64,000 nucleotides of DNA from Haematococcus lacustris (lineage: Eukaryota; Chlorophyta; Chlorophyceae; Chlamydomonadales; Haematococcaceae): assembly GCA_030144725.1 (NCBI GenBank), contig JASKMD010000003.1, positions 13,438,376 to 13,502,375 of the forward strand, in the 5' to 3' direction. Numbering within the stretch: the stretch's first letter is position 1; every line of letters starts with the position of its first letter. The position numbers and the translations under genes are program-made. Of this stretch, positions 20,640-31,200 are shown piece after piece. The notes beneath the pieces are model-generated. The model ran no database searches, was not told where the DNA came from, and saw nothing but the letters and a program-made list of their open reading frames with translations.

Positions 20640-22628
20640 CTATTGCCGCCACTTGCGCCGCCACTTGCGCAACAGGGCCTTGTCAGGCAGGTACACCCAC
20701 TCTTGGCCTGGCCTGCCTCGCTATGGCATGGCTGGGTGGCCTTCGCAGTAGCACAGCTCAGTGGGACGTGGCCCTGGGCCAACTGCGCAGCGGCGGATGT
20801 TCAGCGCGGCTGACACGTCCCGGTCATAGAACCTGCACATGGTTTGGGAGTTGCATGAAGTCAAGTCATGTGCCATGTCATGTGTCATTTCATGTAGGAT
20901 ATGTTGCAGCCATGCACATGTGCAGTGTCTGGTCAGTGCTTACCTGATGTTGTGGCTTGTTGAGCTCATCAAGCCCCTGACTTGGGAGCGCTTCGCCTTG
21001 CTGTACACTGGCCGCAGCCACCTGCATGGACACATGGGGCAATGCACATTTGTAAGATTCATTCCTTACCTTCCCTGTGTATCATCTTGACCCTACCCAC
21101 CCGCCTTGACTCCACCACCTCCCAGCACTACCCTGACCCAACGACCATCACCCACTGACCCTCTTGGTTGGCCACCTCGGTTGGCCACCTGTAGCCACCA
21201 TATGCACATACCAAGGCACTTCATTTGCTTGTGTGGGCTCACAAGGCAGGCACAAGGCAGCTGACTGCAGGCTCACATGGCAGGTGACAGCACACATGGC
21301 AGCTGACGGAGCACCCGAGGACTGGCTAGCACCTGACTGCAAGGAGCACTCACATGGCTGTCTTTGGGCCCTTCAATGTTGTGGCCCGGCCTCGCTGGGT
21401 CAGGTAGGGCACCGTTCCTGAACTTCTTCAAGGAGGTGACCCCCTCCTCCGTCAGCACCCCCAGCATGCCGGCGTCATGCATCATGACGTATAGGCCCCT
21501 GGTGTCGATGAAGACATGCCGAGCCTGGCACTTGCTGGTGGGGGTGAGGGCATAGGGTGTGGGGGGGCGGGGGGCCCTTGGCAGCAGCCCTGGGTTGGTG
21601 AGCTCAGCCTGCTGCCAGGGCACCATATCCAGCTGCCAGGCTGCCATGGCTGCCTCCATCTCTCTGGTAGTGTGCACCGCATGGCGCAGCAGCCGGCCCC
21701 GGTTGGCTGGATCCTCCACCCAGGCATGATCCACCAGCTCCCCCTCCTCAAGCCCCAGCAGGCCCCGTTGCAAAGCCACCTCAGCCTGCATGGCTGGAGT
21801 CGGCACCACCCCACCCTGCTCCAGCAGCCAGGTGACGTCCAGCCCGCACACCATGCGGCGCACATAGGTGCACTCCCGCTTTGACCAGGCTGGCAGGTAC
21901 CCACCACCCATCCCCCAGAATCCAAATCTGCGCCAGTGTTCCTCAGTGCCCACCAGGACCTTAGCCCCAGCCAGGGACACTGACTTCTTGAGCCTGCCAG
22001 CGAAGAGCAGCGTGAGCATGTTGCTGAAAGCTGCCTCCAGCTGCTTGCCGACGTGGTCCACCATGTTGGTGTTTGAGGGGTGGCGAGGGATTGCTGCGAG
22101 GCGGGCACAAAGGTCAGGGTGCGCTGCCAGCACGGCAGCCACTGCCGCGTTTGGCTGAGTGTTCGCGCCGTTTCCGGGCGGGCCGCGGCACAGCTGCAGG
22201 TACAGGTTCCGGCAGCTCAGGTCCGGGATGGCTGCCTGGGAGACAGGGATGTCTGTGTACACGGGCTGGTCGTGCAGGCCCAGCGGGTCGGCTACGCGAA
22301 TGGTAAACAAGCCGCGCACGAGTAAGCCCAGCCCAAGGCTGGCGAGCACCCCACGCTCGCTGCAGGCCTCAACGCGTGGCCGCACAGCACGTTCCAGGAA
22401 GGCATCCCAAAGCTCTTGCGTCAAGTGGTCGGTGAGGTGGGCTAGCTTACACTTCCTGCCGTGGTGTGTGTTGTCCCTATCGCGGGCAGCGCGGGCCTCT
22501 CCGGAGGTCTTTCTATTGCGCTCCGCTTCGGTGAGGTCTGGCTGTAGTGCCTCGTCGCGGTCCTCAATGTCACTGGCTAGGTCCTCCGGCACTGGCCTAG
22601 GCACGGTCCGTCTTTTTTTTCCAGCCAT
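20640..22628 (-). pseudogene. Fanzor (TnpB-like RNA-guided nuclease) relic, RDVSAALN lineage
   Basis: The start at 22,628 reads MAGKKRRTVPRP, an NLS-like basic start. The first exon (22,628-21,354, donor cat|gtgagt) encodes the N-terminal half, ending FRNGALPDPARPGHNIEGPK. A later exon (21,021-20,944) reads LRPVYSKAKRSQVRGLM. The last exon (20,832-20,640) carries RuvC-III in FYDRDVSAALNIRR and ends LLRKWRRKWRQ. Exon phases do not join (phase 0 into an exon needing two bases) and I find no RuvC-I DPG-type or RuvC-II segment between them, so the core has been lost. A TAG at 20,723-20,721 interrupts the last exon. Family recognition rests on RuvC-III and the recalled C-terminal pattern of algal Fanzors. 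Confidence 0.8.
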
Positions 22629-22775
22629 AGAAATCAAGAGCGTGAAGCCATCACAAGTACTAGAAAAATTGTCAGGTTTGTTCGTTACATTTATATCTAC
22701 CTATATACATAGCGTTAAGCCTTACAACTGCTATCAACCTCAACAAGTAAGGGTAACCTGGTAAGGGTAACAACC

Positions 22776-23055
22776 TTTTAATCCCTCCAGCCCTCATGCT
22801 ACACCAAAAAACAGCACAAGTTGTAATTAAACACAGGCTGCGCGCTCATTGTTACAAAGGCTACTGCTAGTGTGCCTAATGCCCAGCATGTTGAGGGTCA
22901 GAGTAACAATCGTCTTCTTCACATCTTTTTGACGAACTGCATGCAAGCTGATGTATGTGTCTTTATCGTTTATGTGTGTACTCTGGTGTGTATACGTCCC
23001 ATCGCTAGCTCAAACCACAGCCCCCGGGCTCTTGCTCATACACATCCCATAGATT
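22776..23055 (+). repeat. Direct repeat bracketing the Fanzor relic, right copy
   Basis: Matches 20,396-20,590: ttttaatccctccagccctc, acacaggctgcg, tactgctagtgtgcctaatg, then a looser block with gctcttgctcatacacatcc. It lies upstream of the Fanzor start with no Fanzor coding sequence attached, so it may be the solo 3' end of a second, otherwise lost copy in tandem. Confidence 0.68.
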
Positions 23056-23592
23056 AGAGGATGATAGATAAGCTGTACCATTACACACACTCTCCTGGCC
23101 GGAAAGGCACAACCACGCATGTGCACCATTCAAGATGCACTATGTACACAGTTGGCTTACTGGCCTGTCTTGCCCGGTTGTTGCACAGCGGGGCCTAATT
23201 ACACAGCTGAGTGGGGTGCAGCCATGGTCTACCAGCCAGCATCAAACAGCACATGCTATTGCATTCAACCAGCACTGTCTGTCATCTCAACCCACATCTC
23301 AGCGAACGACTCATTGTTGAAGACAAAACATCCCAATGCTTGTTGCAACCAACTGCTCACGCACCGGTATTATGCACCCAGGCCCCTGCGCAGCTGCAAT
23401 GAGCAGGTTTAGCAATGCTGACCACCATGTCAATGTTCCTGAGTGAATGTCAGCACAATTGCCAAAGCTGGTAGTGGCGTCCTAAACTACATCTGCTAGG
23501 GCCTCAAGACGCTAGATGCACAGCAGCATGCCTGGATCTGAATGGCCTTGCTGACCTGCTTGCCTGCTCAATAGCTGTGTCCCACGTGTGGG
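23056..23592. other. Gene-free stretch, probable SDHAF3 3' flank
   Basis: No supported coding sequence. Short frames here show no family resemblance. Minus-strand TGTAA (plus ttaca) occurs near 23,080 and 23,200, further from the SDHAF3 stop than usual, so a link to its 3' end is only possible. Confidence 0.4.
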
Positions 23593-23970
23593 CTAAGGTT
23601 CCTGCTTCTGTGCTGTCTCCTTCTTCAAGGCCTCCAAGCGTAGGCGCTGCTCTGCTGTGGTGTAGTGAGCCAAGTTCTCAGCAACGTGGCTCGTTGCTGC
23701 AGCTAAACGCCTGGCCAAATCATCGTCCCCGGCGGGCTTGGCACTGGCTCCTGACATGAGAGCCACGTAGCCCCTCCACTGCTGTGCAAACTCAACCCAC
23801 TGCTCTCGCGTGGTGTTACCCTTCAAGTGTGCCTTAAACTCTGCACGCGCTGTGGGCTCTCCCATATTCCTCAGGTCGCGGGGCATGGTTCGATGCACCC
23901 TCACGACCGAGCGATACAGCGACCAGACTGCGGCGAGCCCAGCGTTGTGGACTGTCCCGCTGACGGCCAT
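23593..23970 (-). CDS. SDHAF3: Succinate dehydrogenase assembly factor 3 (ACN9/SDHAF3), LYR-motif protein
   Basis: A 125-residue single-exon frame. Residues 16-55 give the LYR motif and the family core: WSLYRSVVRVHRTMPRDLRN, then GEPTARAEFKAHLK, then QWVEFAQQWRGYVALM, matching the small matrix protein that protects the SDH iron-sulfur subunit during complex II assembly. A helical tail follows (LRLEALKKETAQKQEP). The ATG at 23,970-23,968 has G at +4. Only 16 nt separate it from the upstream TOM22 stop, with no ATG in the spacer, so both frames are probably carried on one transcript. LYRM7-type assembly factors are the nearest alternative, but the PRDLRN-GE-EF pattern favours SDHAF3. Confidence 0.88.
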   Translation of the reverse strand: MAVSGTVHNAGLAAVWSLYRSVVRVHRTMPRDLRNMGEPTARAEFKAHLKGNTTREQWVEFAQQWRGYVALMSGASAKPAGDDDLARRLAAATSHVAENLAHYTTAEQRLRLEALKKETAQKQEP

Positions 23971-23986
23971 GACGACAACTGAAGCT

Positions 23987-24205
23987 CTAAGCGGCGGCCT
24001 TCACGCTGCCGGTCAAGACGCTCATCTGCTCCTTCTCCATCTCCGTAATCTGCTGCTCGCGGTCCATCTCGATAATGAGCGGTACGAGCAGAATGAGCAC
24101 GGTGGTCGCGGAGATCCAAGCGGCTTTCTTGAATGACGCGAACAACTTCTTGCCAGCGTATGTCGCAGTGGTGCTCGCCTTGCTCAGGGTGATAGGTCCA
24201 GCCAT
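23987..24205 (-). CDS. TOM22: Mitochondrial import receptor subunit TOM22 (plant TOM9 type)
   Basis: A 72-residue frame with a short cytosolic part (MAGPITLSKASTTATYAGKK), one membrane segment (AAWISATTVLILLVPLII) and the family signature just after it (EMDREQQITEMEKEQ). This matches short plant/algal TOM22, which lacks the long acidic cytosolic domain of fungi and animals. It anchors in the outer mitochondrial membrane and organises the TOM translocase. The ATG sits in a good context (gtgccATGg). The stop TAG at 23,989-23,987 is followed after 16 nt by the SDHAF3 start in another frame. No intron is needed. Confidence 0.9.
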   Translation of the reverse strand: MAGPITLSKASTTATYAGKKLFASFKKAAWISATTVLILLVPLIIEMDREQQITEMEKEQMSVLTGSVKAAA

Positions 24206-25281
24206 GGCACTTATATGACGACCAGTTCTGGTCTGCGGCCATGCACTTTCATGGTGACATGATTTGATCTTTTTGGCCTAATCGGCCTTGAGCGCCTCTA
24301 GACGCCCACCACACACTTTGCGGTGCCAAGCAGCCAGTACTATTGCAGACCTTGTTACGCACGGCATGCAGTACAGCTGCCAGGCGAGGTAGGGCACTGA
24401 GTTGCATCATAGGCGACTACTGTAGGCCTGACGTGCGCTACTTTCAGCCGCGCTCCCAATGGCCGCATGTGTTGCTGGGACAGGTCAGTGAATCCAGCCA
24501 TGATCCAGGCAGTAGAAGGTTGTGGCTGGGCCTAAGTGAAGGTGTGCCAATCGCCGGGCCATTAGGTGCAGTGCAGCCCTCATGGCTTCACCCTCAGCAC
24601 CAAGTGCCTCCAGAAAGGCACTCTGCTGCACACTGGGCACCAGCTGCACCACTTGCTGCCAGAACTCCAATTTAAGCTGCAACGAGGGGTTGATGGTGCA
24701 CGGCTTGAACATCAGGCCATACACACACATGCGAGGGTATAGTCAAGCGGCCGCGACTCGACGCGACTCGAGGCGGCACGAGTTCCACACGAATAAGTCG
24801 AGACAGCAAATGTTCACTTCTCATTAGTGCATTATGTAAGCATTGCACGCACTCCGTGTATGCTAGGCACCTTGAACAGCTGCTATGTAAGGTGGAACAT
24901 ATTGACATACAATGTTGTTAACATGGACGCCGCATGTTGACATAATGGTGACAGCTTGACTACCGGAAAGGAATGGACGGCCCCTCCCTCGAACAGCGGC
25001 TTGCGGCATCGTTTGGAAGTGGGCCTAATGCGCGAGCAGCGGCCCGCCAGGTGCCGTTGACTTTTCCCCGCTACGTGCACTGCCATCTCCTGCCTCCGTA
25101 GACCGCGCTAGCGCTGAAATACGCAGGCGTTACAACAGCAACGCAATGAAGCACTCCAGCACACGGGCGCGCCCTCACAGGCCCCCACTGGTCAGCGCCA
25201 CCCTCGCAGCCCACCAGTTCTGATCTGCTTCACCATGCCTGCCTCAACACACACATGACCTACCCCACCCTGCACCTCCAG
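24206..25281. other. Intergenic region between TOM22 and FAM161
   Basis: Contains the shared upstream region of the minus-strand TOM22 unit and, further right, the unresolved 5' end of FAM161. A segment at 24,426-24,500 copies a FAM161 exon. A minus-strand frame at 24,730-24,485 (LQLKLEFWQQVVQLVPSVQQ) is helical but unassigned. At 24,744-24,785 cgcgactcgacgcgactcga is a short near-tandem repeat. Confidence 0.45.
24426..24500 (+). repeat. Diverged duplicate of a FAM161 exon
   Basis: Reads PDVRYFQPRSQWPHVLLGQ followed by gtcagtgaatccagcc, against PDVRYSQPRSQGPHVVLGQ and gtcagtgattccagcc in the FAM161 exon at 27,042-27,129. Similarity includes the splice donor and the first intron bases, and then fades. 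Confidence 0.75.
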
Positions 25282-28200
25282 GGCCTGTTCAATCAATCAA
25301 GGATGGGAGCTTCGCCTTTGCTGTGGCAAGGCCACCAGTCCCTGAGGACCCGTTGTTGCGGACCCCAGCCTTGCCTGCTGCACAGTATCAGCCTGCACAC
25401 GCTCCAGTGCCTTCACACATGCCTGTGTCAGATCGACTGCCAGCCAAGTACCGCACAGCTCTAGGTGCCGGAGCACATGGCAGTAGCAACACCTCAGCTG
25501 TGCCAGAGCCAATGCCTCAGGGGCAGGGCGGCGTGAGCCAGAACTCTAATTTTGCATACTACCTGACTTCCTCTCCACCTGACTCCCCCCGTGCCAGCCC
25601 AGCAAGGTGACCATGATGGCAGCACACCATGCAACACTGGAATACATAGCGCTTGTGCAACTAGCATGATTGCATATTTACAAAATAATTCAGGAGCTGG
25701 CCAGAACTGCAGTTGAATGGGGGTGAATGGTTGATTTGCTGTCATGGACGCTGCAGGTCACGGTTGGGTGTTATTATAGGCAACCCTGCCCGCCCCACCT
25801 CCCCTTCCAGCCTTGCAGTGGCCAGAGGCCGCGGCCAAACCCAGCAGCGCAGCCCGCCCTCATCACCTCGCAGTATGGTGACCATGGAGGCCGTTATGCG
25901 CCAGTCAGGTACAGCTGCATTACTCCACCTGCCACCTTGCACCACTCCACCTGCTGCTTCCCTGCACTGATGTGTGCCTGCACCCCCCATCATGACCAAC
26001 TCCTGTGCACTGCGCGCGCAGCCACCCGCCTGTCGTCAGGATCCCTCAGCCCAGCCTCCTCCGACCACCTGTCCCCACTGATGGCCCGGCCGCGGCCCCA
26101 CTCCAGCCCCTTGCGACACCCCTCCCCCCCCGCTGCCGCCCTCCCCCCGCAAGAGGCCCTGCAGTTGCAGCACCAGTTTGCAGGCAGGCGGGAAGAGCCC
26201 ACCAGCAGAGGGGCCCACCAGGAGGTCAGCGCCAGGCTGTACACGGCGCCCACCAGCCACAGCCGCAGCCCCACAGCTGGCACCCGTGCCTCTGCAAACC
26301 CAGGCGATGGCCTGAGTGCCTCACGTCCCCGCTCTGCCCGGCCAGCTACTCAGAGGTTGTCTGGGCAGCCACGCCTCCGCAATCAGTCTACCTCAAGTCA
26401 ACGCCCCACCAGCAGTCAGGCTGCACCGGCCGGGACTGCCCAGGGTCAGGGCAACAGCGGCATGGCTGCCAGGAATCCAGCAGCTGTTGGTATGGAGGGA
26501 GAGGCAGTGCTGCTGGCCGCAGACCTTAACAGCCAGCAACCACTGCCATCCAGCCCCTCTGGCCCTGGTGCACCTTCCCCCAGCTCCCCCAGCCCTCAGC
26601 GATCCACAGCAGACCCCCGGCACAGGCTGTCACCCACAGCCAGGCGGCGGCTGAGGGCAGGCAGCCGTTATCGTGAGCAAGAGTCACTGAGGGCCAGCCA
26701 AGAGCGGGCAGAGGCTCACTTCCACAGGTCAGCGGCTTGGTAGGGGGCAGTGGGTGGGTGGAGCTGGGACCTGACTAGACCTCACCTCACTCCTCATCAC
26801 TCCTTAGCCAGGGGACGGCTCCTCACTCCCTGGACACAACCTCTTTTGCCTGGCATATATAGTACATCTATGCTTAGCTTTTCCATGCTCATGTTTCTTT
26901 GTCCCCACTCTAGGTCAGCTGCAAGCAGATTTGTGACATTGCTGTGAGATCAGCCTGCTGCCGGCCATGCTCAGCTTCAGCTTCACAACTGCCTGCTGTG
27001 CTCTCGAGCTGGCTATGGGAACACCTGGTCTATGAGTGCAGGTTTCGCATCAAGCAGCACCGAGATGACCAGCCTGACGTGCGCTACTCTCAGCCGCGCT
27101 CCCAAGGGCCGCATGTGGTGCTGGGACAGGTCAGTGATTCCAGCCAGTTGCCAGTGTAGTTGTTGTTGTCGTTGGTTCAAGTGTAGGTGTGCCCCAGCTC
27201 TTGCCTCTTGCCCAAGCCCTGGGTGTTACTGCAGACCTGCTGGCTGGCTGGCCTGCTAGTTGGCTGGCCTGCCAGCTTGCTGGATTGCCCCCTGGCTGGC
27301 CTGCCGGCTGGCTGGCCTGCCCGCTGGCTGACCTGCTGGCTGGCTGGCTGTCCTTCAGCGCTGCCAGGCCAGGATTACAGCAGGCAGGCAGGTCTGAGCC
27401 ACACAGTGCGCTTAGGGTAGACAAGGTCTCAGGAAAAGGCCCGCTGGTCTGAACCAGTCTGACACTGGCTGACTGGCGGTAGGACACAGTCTCGCAGGGA
27501 GGGACCCTACTTATGATACACCTCAAGGCATGATGCACAGGCTCACCTTGTGGTGTATCATAAGTAGGGCCGCCCCGCTCACCCAGCACACCCAGCACGC
27601 AAGAGATGGCAAACATGCAGCAGCGTCCACCTCATGCGAGGAACAGAGCAGCAGGGCGGAGCGGAGTAGAACATTCTGTGGGTTCCTTCTCAAAACTGTC
27701 CACCTCATACCAGCCCCCTCACGCTCGCGAGTGGCAGATAACTTGCGCACTGCCAGCTTGCTGCCGTGCTCCTGGTTTTGTCTGCCATGCAGCACACCTA
27801 CTCCTTTGACCCGGCGCACCCTGCCATGGCTGGCCAGCACTACCTGCGCAGCCAGGAGCAGGAGGGGCTGCTGGCGGAGGAACGAAGGCTGGCGGCCTTG
27901 AAGCAGCGCCGGAGGTGAGCCCTGCTCCCCACACGGGGCAGCAGCGATTCCCTAGAGGCACAAGAGCAGCGGCTACATCAGCAGTTTGGAGCAGCATGGT
28001 TGGGACAGCGTATGATAGAAGGAGTGGGTGGGTGAGAGGGCAGCGGGGGCAGCGCGGAAGAGAGTAGCCTCAGGGGCCATGCCATTGCTACCCTCCCAAC
28101 AAGGCCCTGCAAGCAAAACACCCTCATCTACTTCAGTTGTGTTTTGTGTGGCACTAAAGAGAAGGCTGCCCTGGCTCTGCACAAGAGTGACAAATGACCC

Positions 28201-31200
28201 CCGCCCTCTACACTGCAGTACTTGAACTTGTGCAGGGAGGGAGGGGGGCGCAGATTCTGCGGGCATTGAGTCATGTCTCACTGGCTCTCCACCATTCCGC
28301 TATTCCTGCCGCTGCTGCTGATCTTAGCCACCCCACAGGGTCGTCACACGCAAAAGCAGCATCCCAGCGTCCAGGCTGCCCTGTTTGACCTGCAGAGCTG
28401 CCCAGCTGGCCACCCCTTCCGGCTCCCGCTCGCCCTCCCCCGTAACCGGCCCGCGCTCCATGACCGCACTTCAGCGGGAGGTCGCGCGCATTGCCCGGGC
28501 CCGTGAGCGCAGCAGGCAGCAGATGCAGCGCATGCAGGAGAAGGTGAGTGCTCACACACACTCATACTTACATCATCAGCCAGGCACAGTCAGTCTGGCC
28601 AGCTAGTGGGGCCCTGCTCTTTTACAGCTCCACTCATCCCATATGCTCAAGTCCAGACCAACAACACTTATTCAACTAGGAACAACATGTCGGTCTGTGG
28701 GTAATCTCACTCAGCTACTACAAACATGTTGTAGCATCCTCGGTCGCACCCTTGATGACTACCAACCCCACACCGGTGGCAAGTCCAGACACAGCCTGGC
28801 AAGTTCAGGCACACCCCGGTGGCACTACCAACCCCACTCCGGTGGCACTCGTTCCTGGGGCACAGTCAGACTGGCCAGCTAGTGGGCCCTGCTCTTTTTT
28901 AAGTTCTCAAGTGCTTTTACAAGTGCTCAAGTCCAGACACAGCCCTCTTGTCCCTCACTAGGGCCTCCATTTGAGCCGGATCAGAAGTACCTACTAAATG
29001 CCACTAGCAGCCACTAACTAGATCCGACTTAAACAGTGTTATTGGGCTGTGTGGAGTAAACCCAGTGCACATGGCACATGAGCCCGCCTACCACCTACAA
29101 TATTGCCTGACCACGAGGGCAATGTGTAGAGTTGGCATGACAAAACATGCACTAATTGTAAGCTGATGACAGCTCAACAAAGGGGGGCACACACTACTGT
29201 GCCTCAGCAGGCTGCTGCTGCTGCTGGGCCTTGGGGGGCTTGTCTCGCAGCCGCTTGTAGCCCAGGCCAGGGTACTCCTTGCCCTTGGCTGGCAGCGCTC
29301 CCTGGTCTGGCCAGTAGCACACAGCCTGACTGCATAGAAAGGAGCAGCAGAGTGCCAAGCCAGCCCCACACTCAACCAGGACTTATTTGTAACTGCCCTT
29401 GAGTGCCTGTAGCTGCCTGTAGCTCCTGATGGGGTAATGGGGTAATGCATGCATGTTGTGATGCATGGGGTCATTGCTGTAACCCCGCAGCTGGGCACTA
29501 CCCAGCCTGCCTGCCTACCTGCCTGCCTGCCTGGTGGCAGCCAGTGACAACTAGTGTTGTGCCAGGAACAGCAGCCTCACGGCTCCTCAATCCATGCCTG
29601 GCTGGTTCCTGCTCCGGGCACCCCACTTGCTCCTGCTGCTGCTCCCGCTGCTGTCTGTTGCAGGGCGATGCAGGGCTGGCTGCTTTGAGCCACCTGGTGC
29701 AGCGCCGCGCCCTGGACGCCATCAATGCCAGCGAAGCCATCACACGCCGTCTAGCACGCAGCCCCTCCCCTTCAGCCTCACCCCCCAGGCTGCGGTCTGC
29801 CTCCCCCCACAGACCCACCTCCTCCCCAGCCAGGTGTGCTGAGGGCGGCACTCCCCTCCCCTGCCAGCTCGCTACCTGCCACCCAGAGGCCCCCATCTCC
29901 TGACAGCATACTGCTCAGCCCCAATACCCAGCACACTACCCAGCACACTGCTCAGCCCCATCCGTGGTTGGCTGCTCACCCTTAGTTTGGGGCAGGCTGT
30001 GCTGTGTTGGATTGTGGGGCAAAGCTTGATGATAGGCGTAGCATGTGCCCAGCCTCATCTGGACTGCACCCCTCCTCCCTGGCCTGCACACCACCCTGCA
30101 TGCCGCCCTGCATCAGGACTGCCTACACATGGGTCATGGGCCACCTCCTCGTGCTTCCTCGGGGCTTTGAGGTACCCTAACGCCCTGCCCCCATGCCGTC
30201 TGCATAAAGTCCTCACTGCATACCCCGGGTGACTCCTCCCTACTTTGGTCCGTGCTACGCACCCCTGTCGTACTTGTTGTCTGCACCGCCCTGGCATTTG
30301 GCTCCAGACAAAACCCTGTGGCTCATGTCAGTCTATGCCCTGCCTTGCGTGCTCTTCATACACATCTGCCTGCATCATCTCCCCTGCATAAGCCGACCAC
30401 CCAGCCCCTTTGCTGCTTGCCGCCTTGCCGTGTTGGCCCCAGACCACAGCCTGGCGCTGGACTAAGCCTGGCTGAGTTGTATGGCTTCACAGGCACCGCG
30501 GGTAAGGCTGCGGAGGTCACCCTGCAGCGCCAGTCCAGCTGCTGCAGCTGAGCATGTGCATGCGCCACCTGTCAGATGCGCAATGACCACGCTTGCAGAT
30601 CAGCATTTTCACGTCTCATTTTCACGGCCCATGTTCAAGGCTCATTCCCGGCTTATGCAGGCCAGCATGCAGGTCACTGGTGCCATGCCAGGGTGCCATG
30701 CCACAAGGGTGGCTTATGAGGGCCGCACTTTGTGTGCAGGCATGGAGGCAGGTGGCCGCTCGCCCCCGGACCCATACCCCTACAGAGAGCCAGGTGGCGG
30801 CCAGGCAAGCCCTGGGCAGCGCCAGGCCTGGCTGGAAGTGCAGTATGAGCGGGACAATGCCGTGCAGACCGACCCAGGCGCAGGTGTGCTGCCCAACAGG
30901 AGTCCAACAGAGTAGCCCAGGAGGTGCAGCAGCATGGGCCCCTCTTGGCAGGTAGACCAGCCACCCTTCACTTGCATGCTCTTGTGCTGCACTCCATGTG
31001 AGTCGGCCCTCATGCGCTGGCTGCTCCCCATCTCATCCAGCACAGGGAGGTCCCCTTGCACCTAGGCTGTTCACACCCTGTGCTCTGAATCCCCTTTGCA
31101 GCCTTTCTCGTGCGACAGGCTTGCCGGGGTTAAGGGCTGCTGCCTTGGCCCGCAGGGAGCAGCAGCTTGGCAGATTACTTGGCTTTGAGCAGCGGGGTGC

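Noticed and set aside
24744..24785. Vector or cDNA-adapter contamination (gcggccgc, ctcgag, ggcacgag in a row)
   Set aside because: The sites are embedded in ordinary flanking sequence with no vector backbone. The run is explained by a short cgcgactcga repeat.
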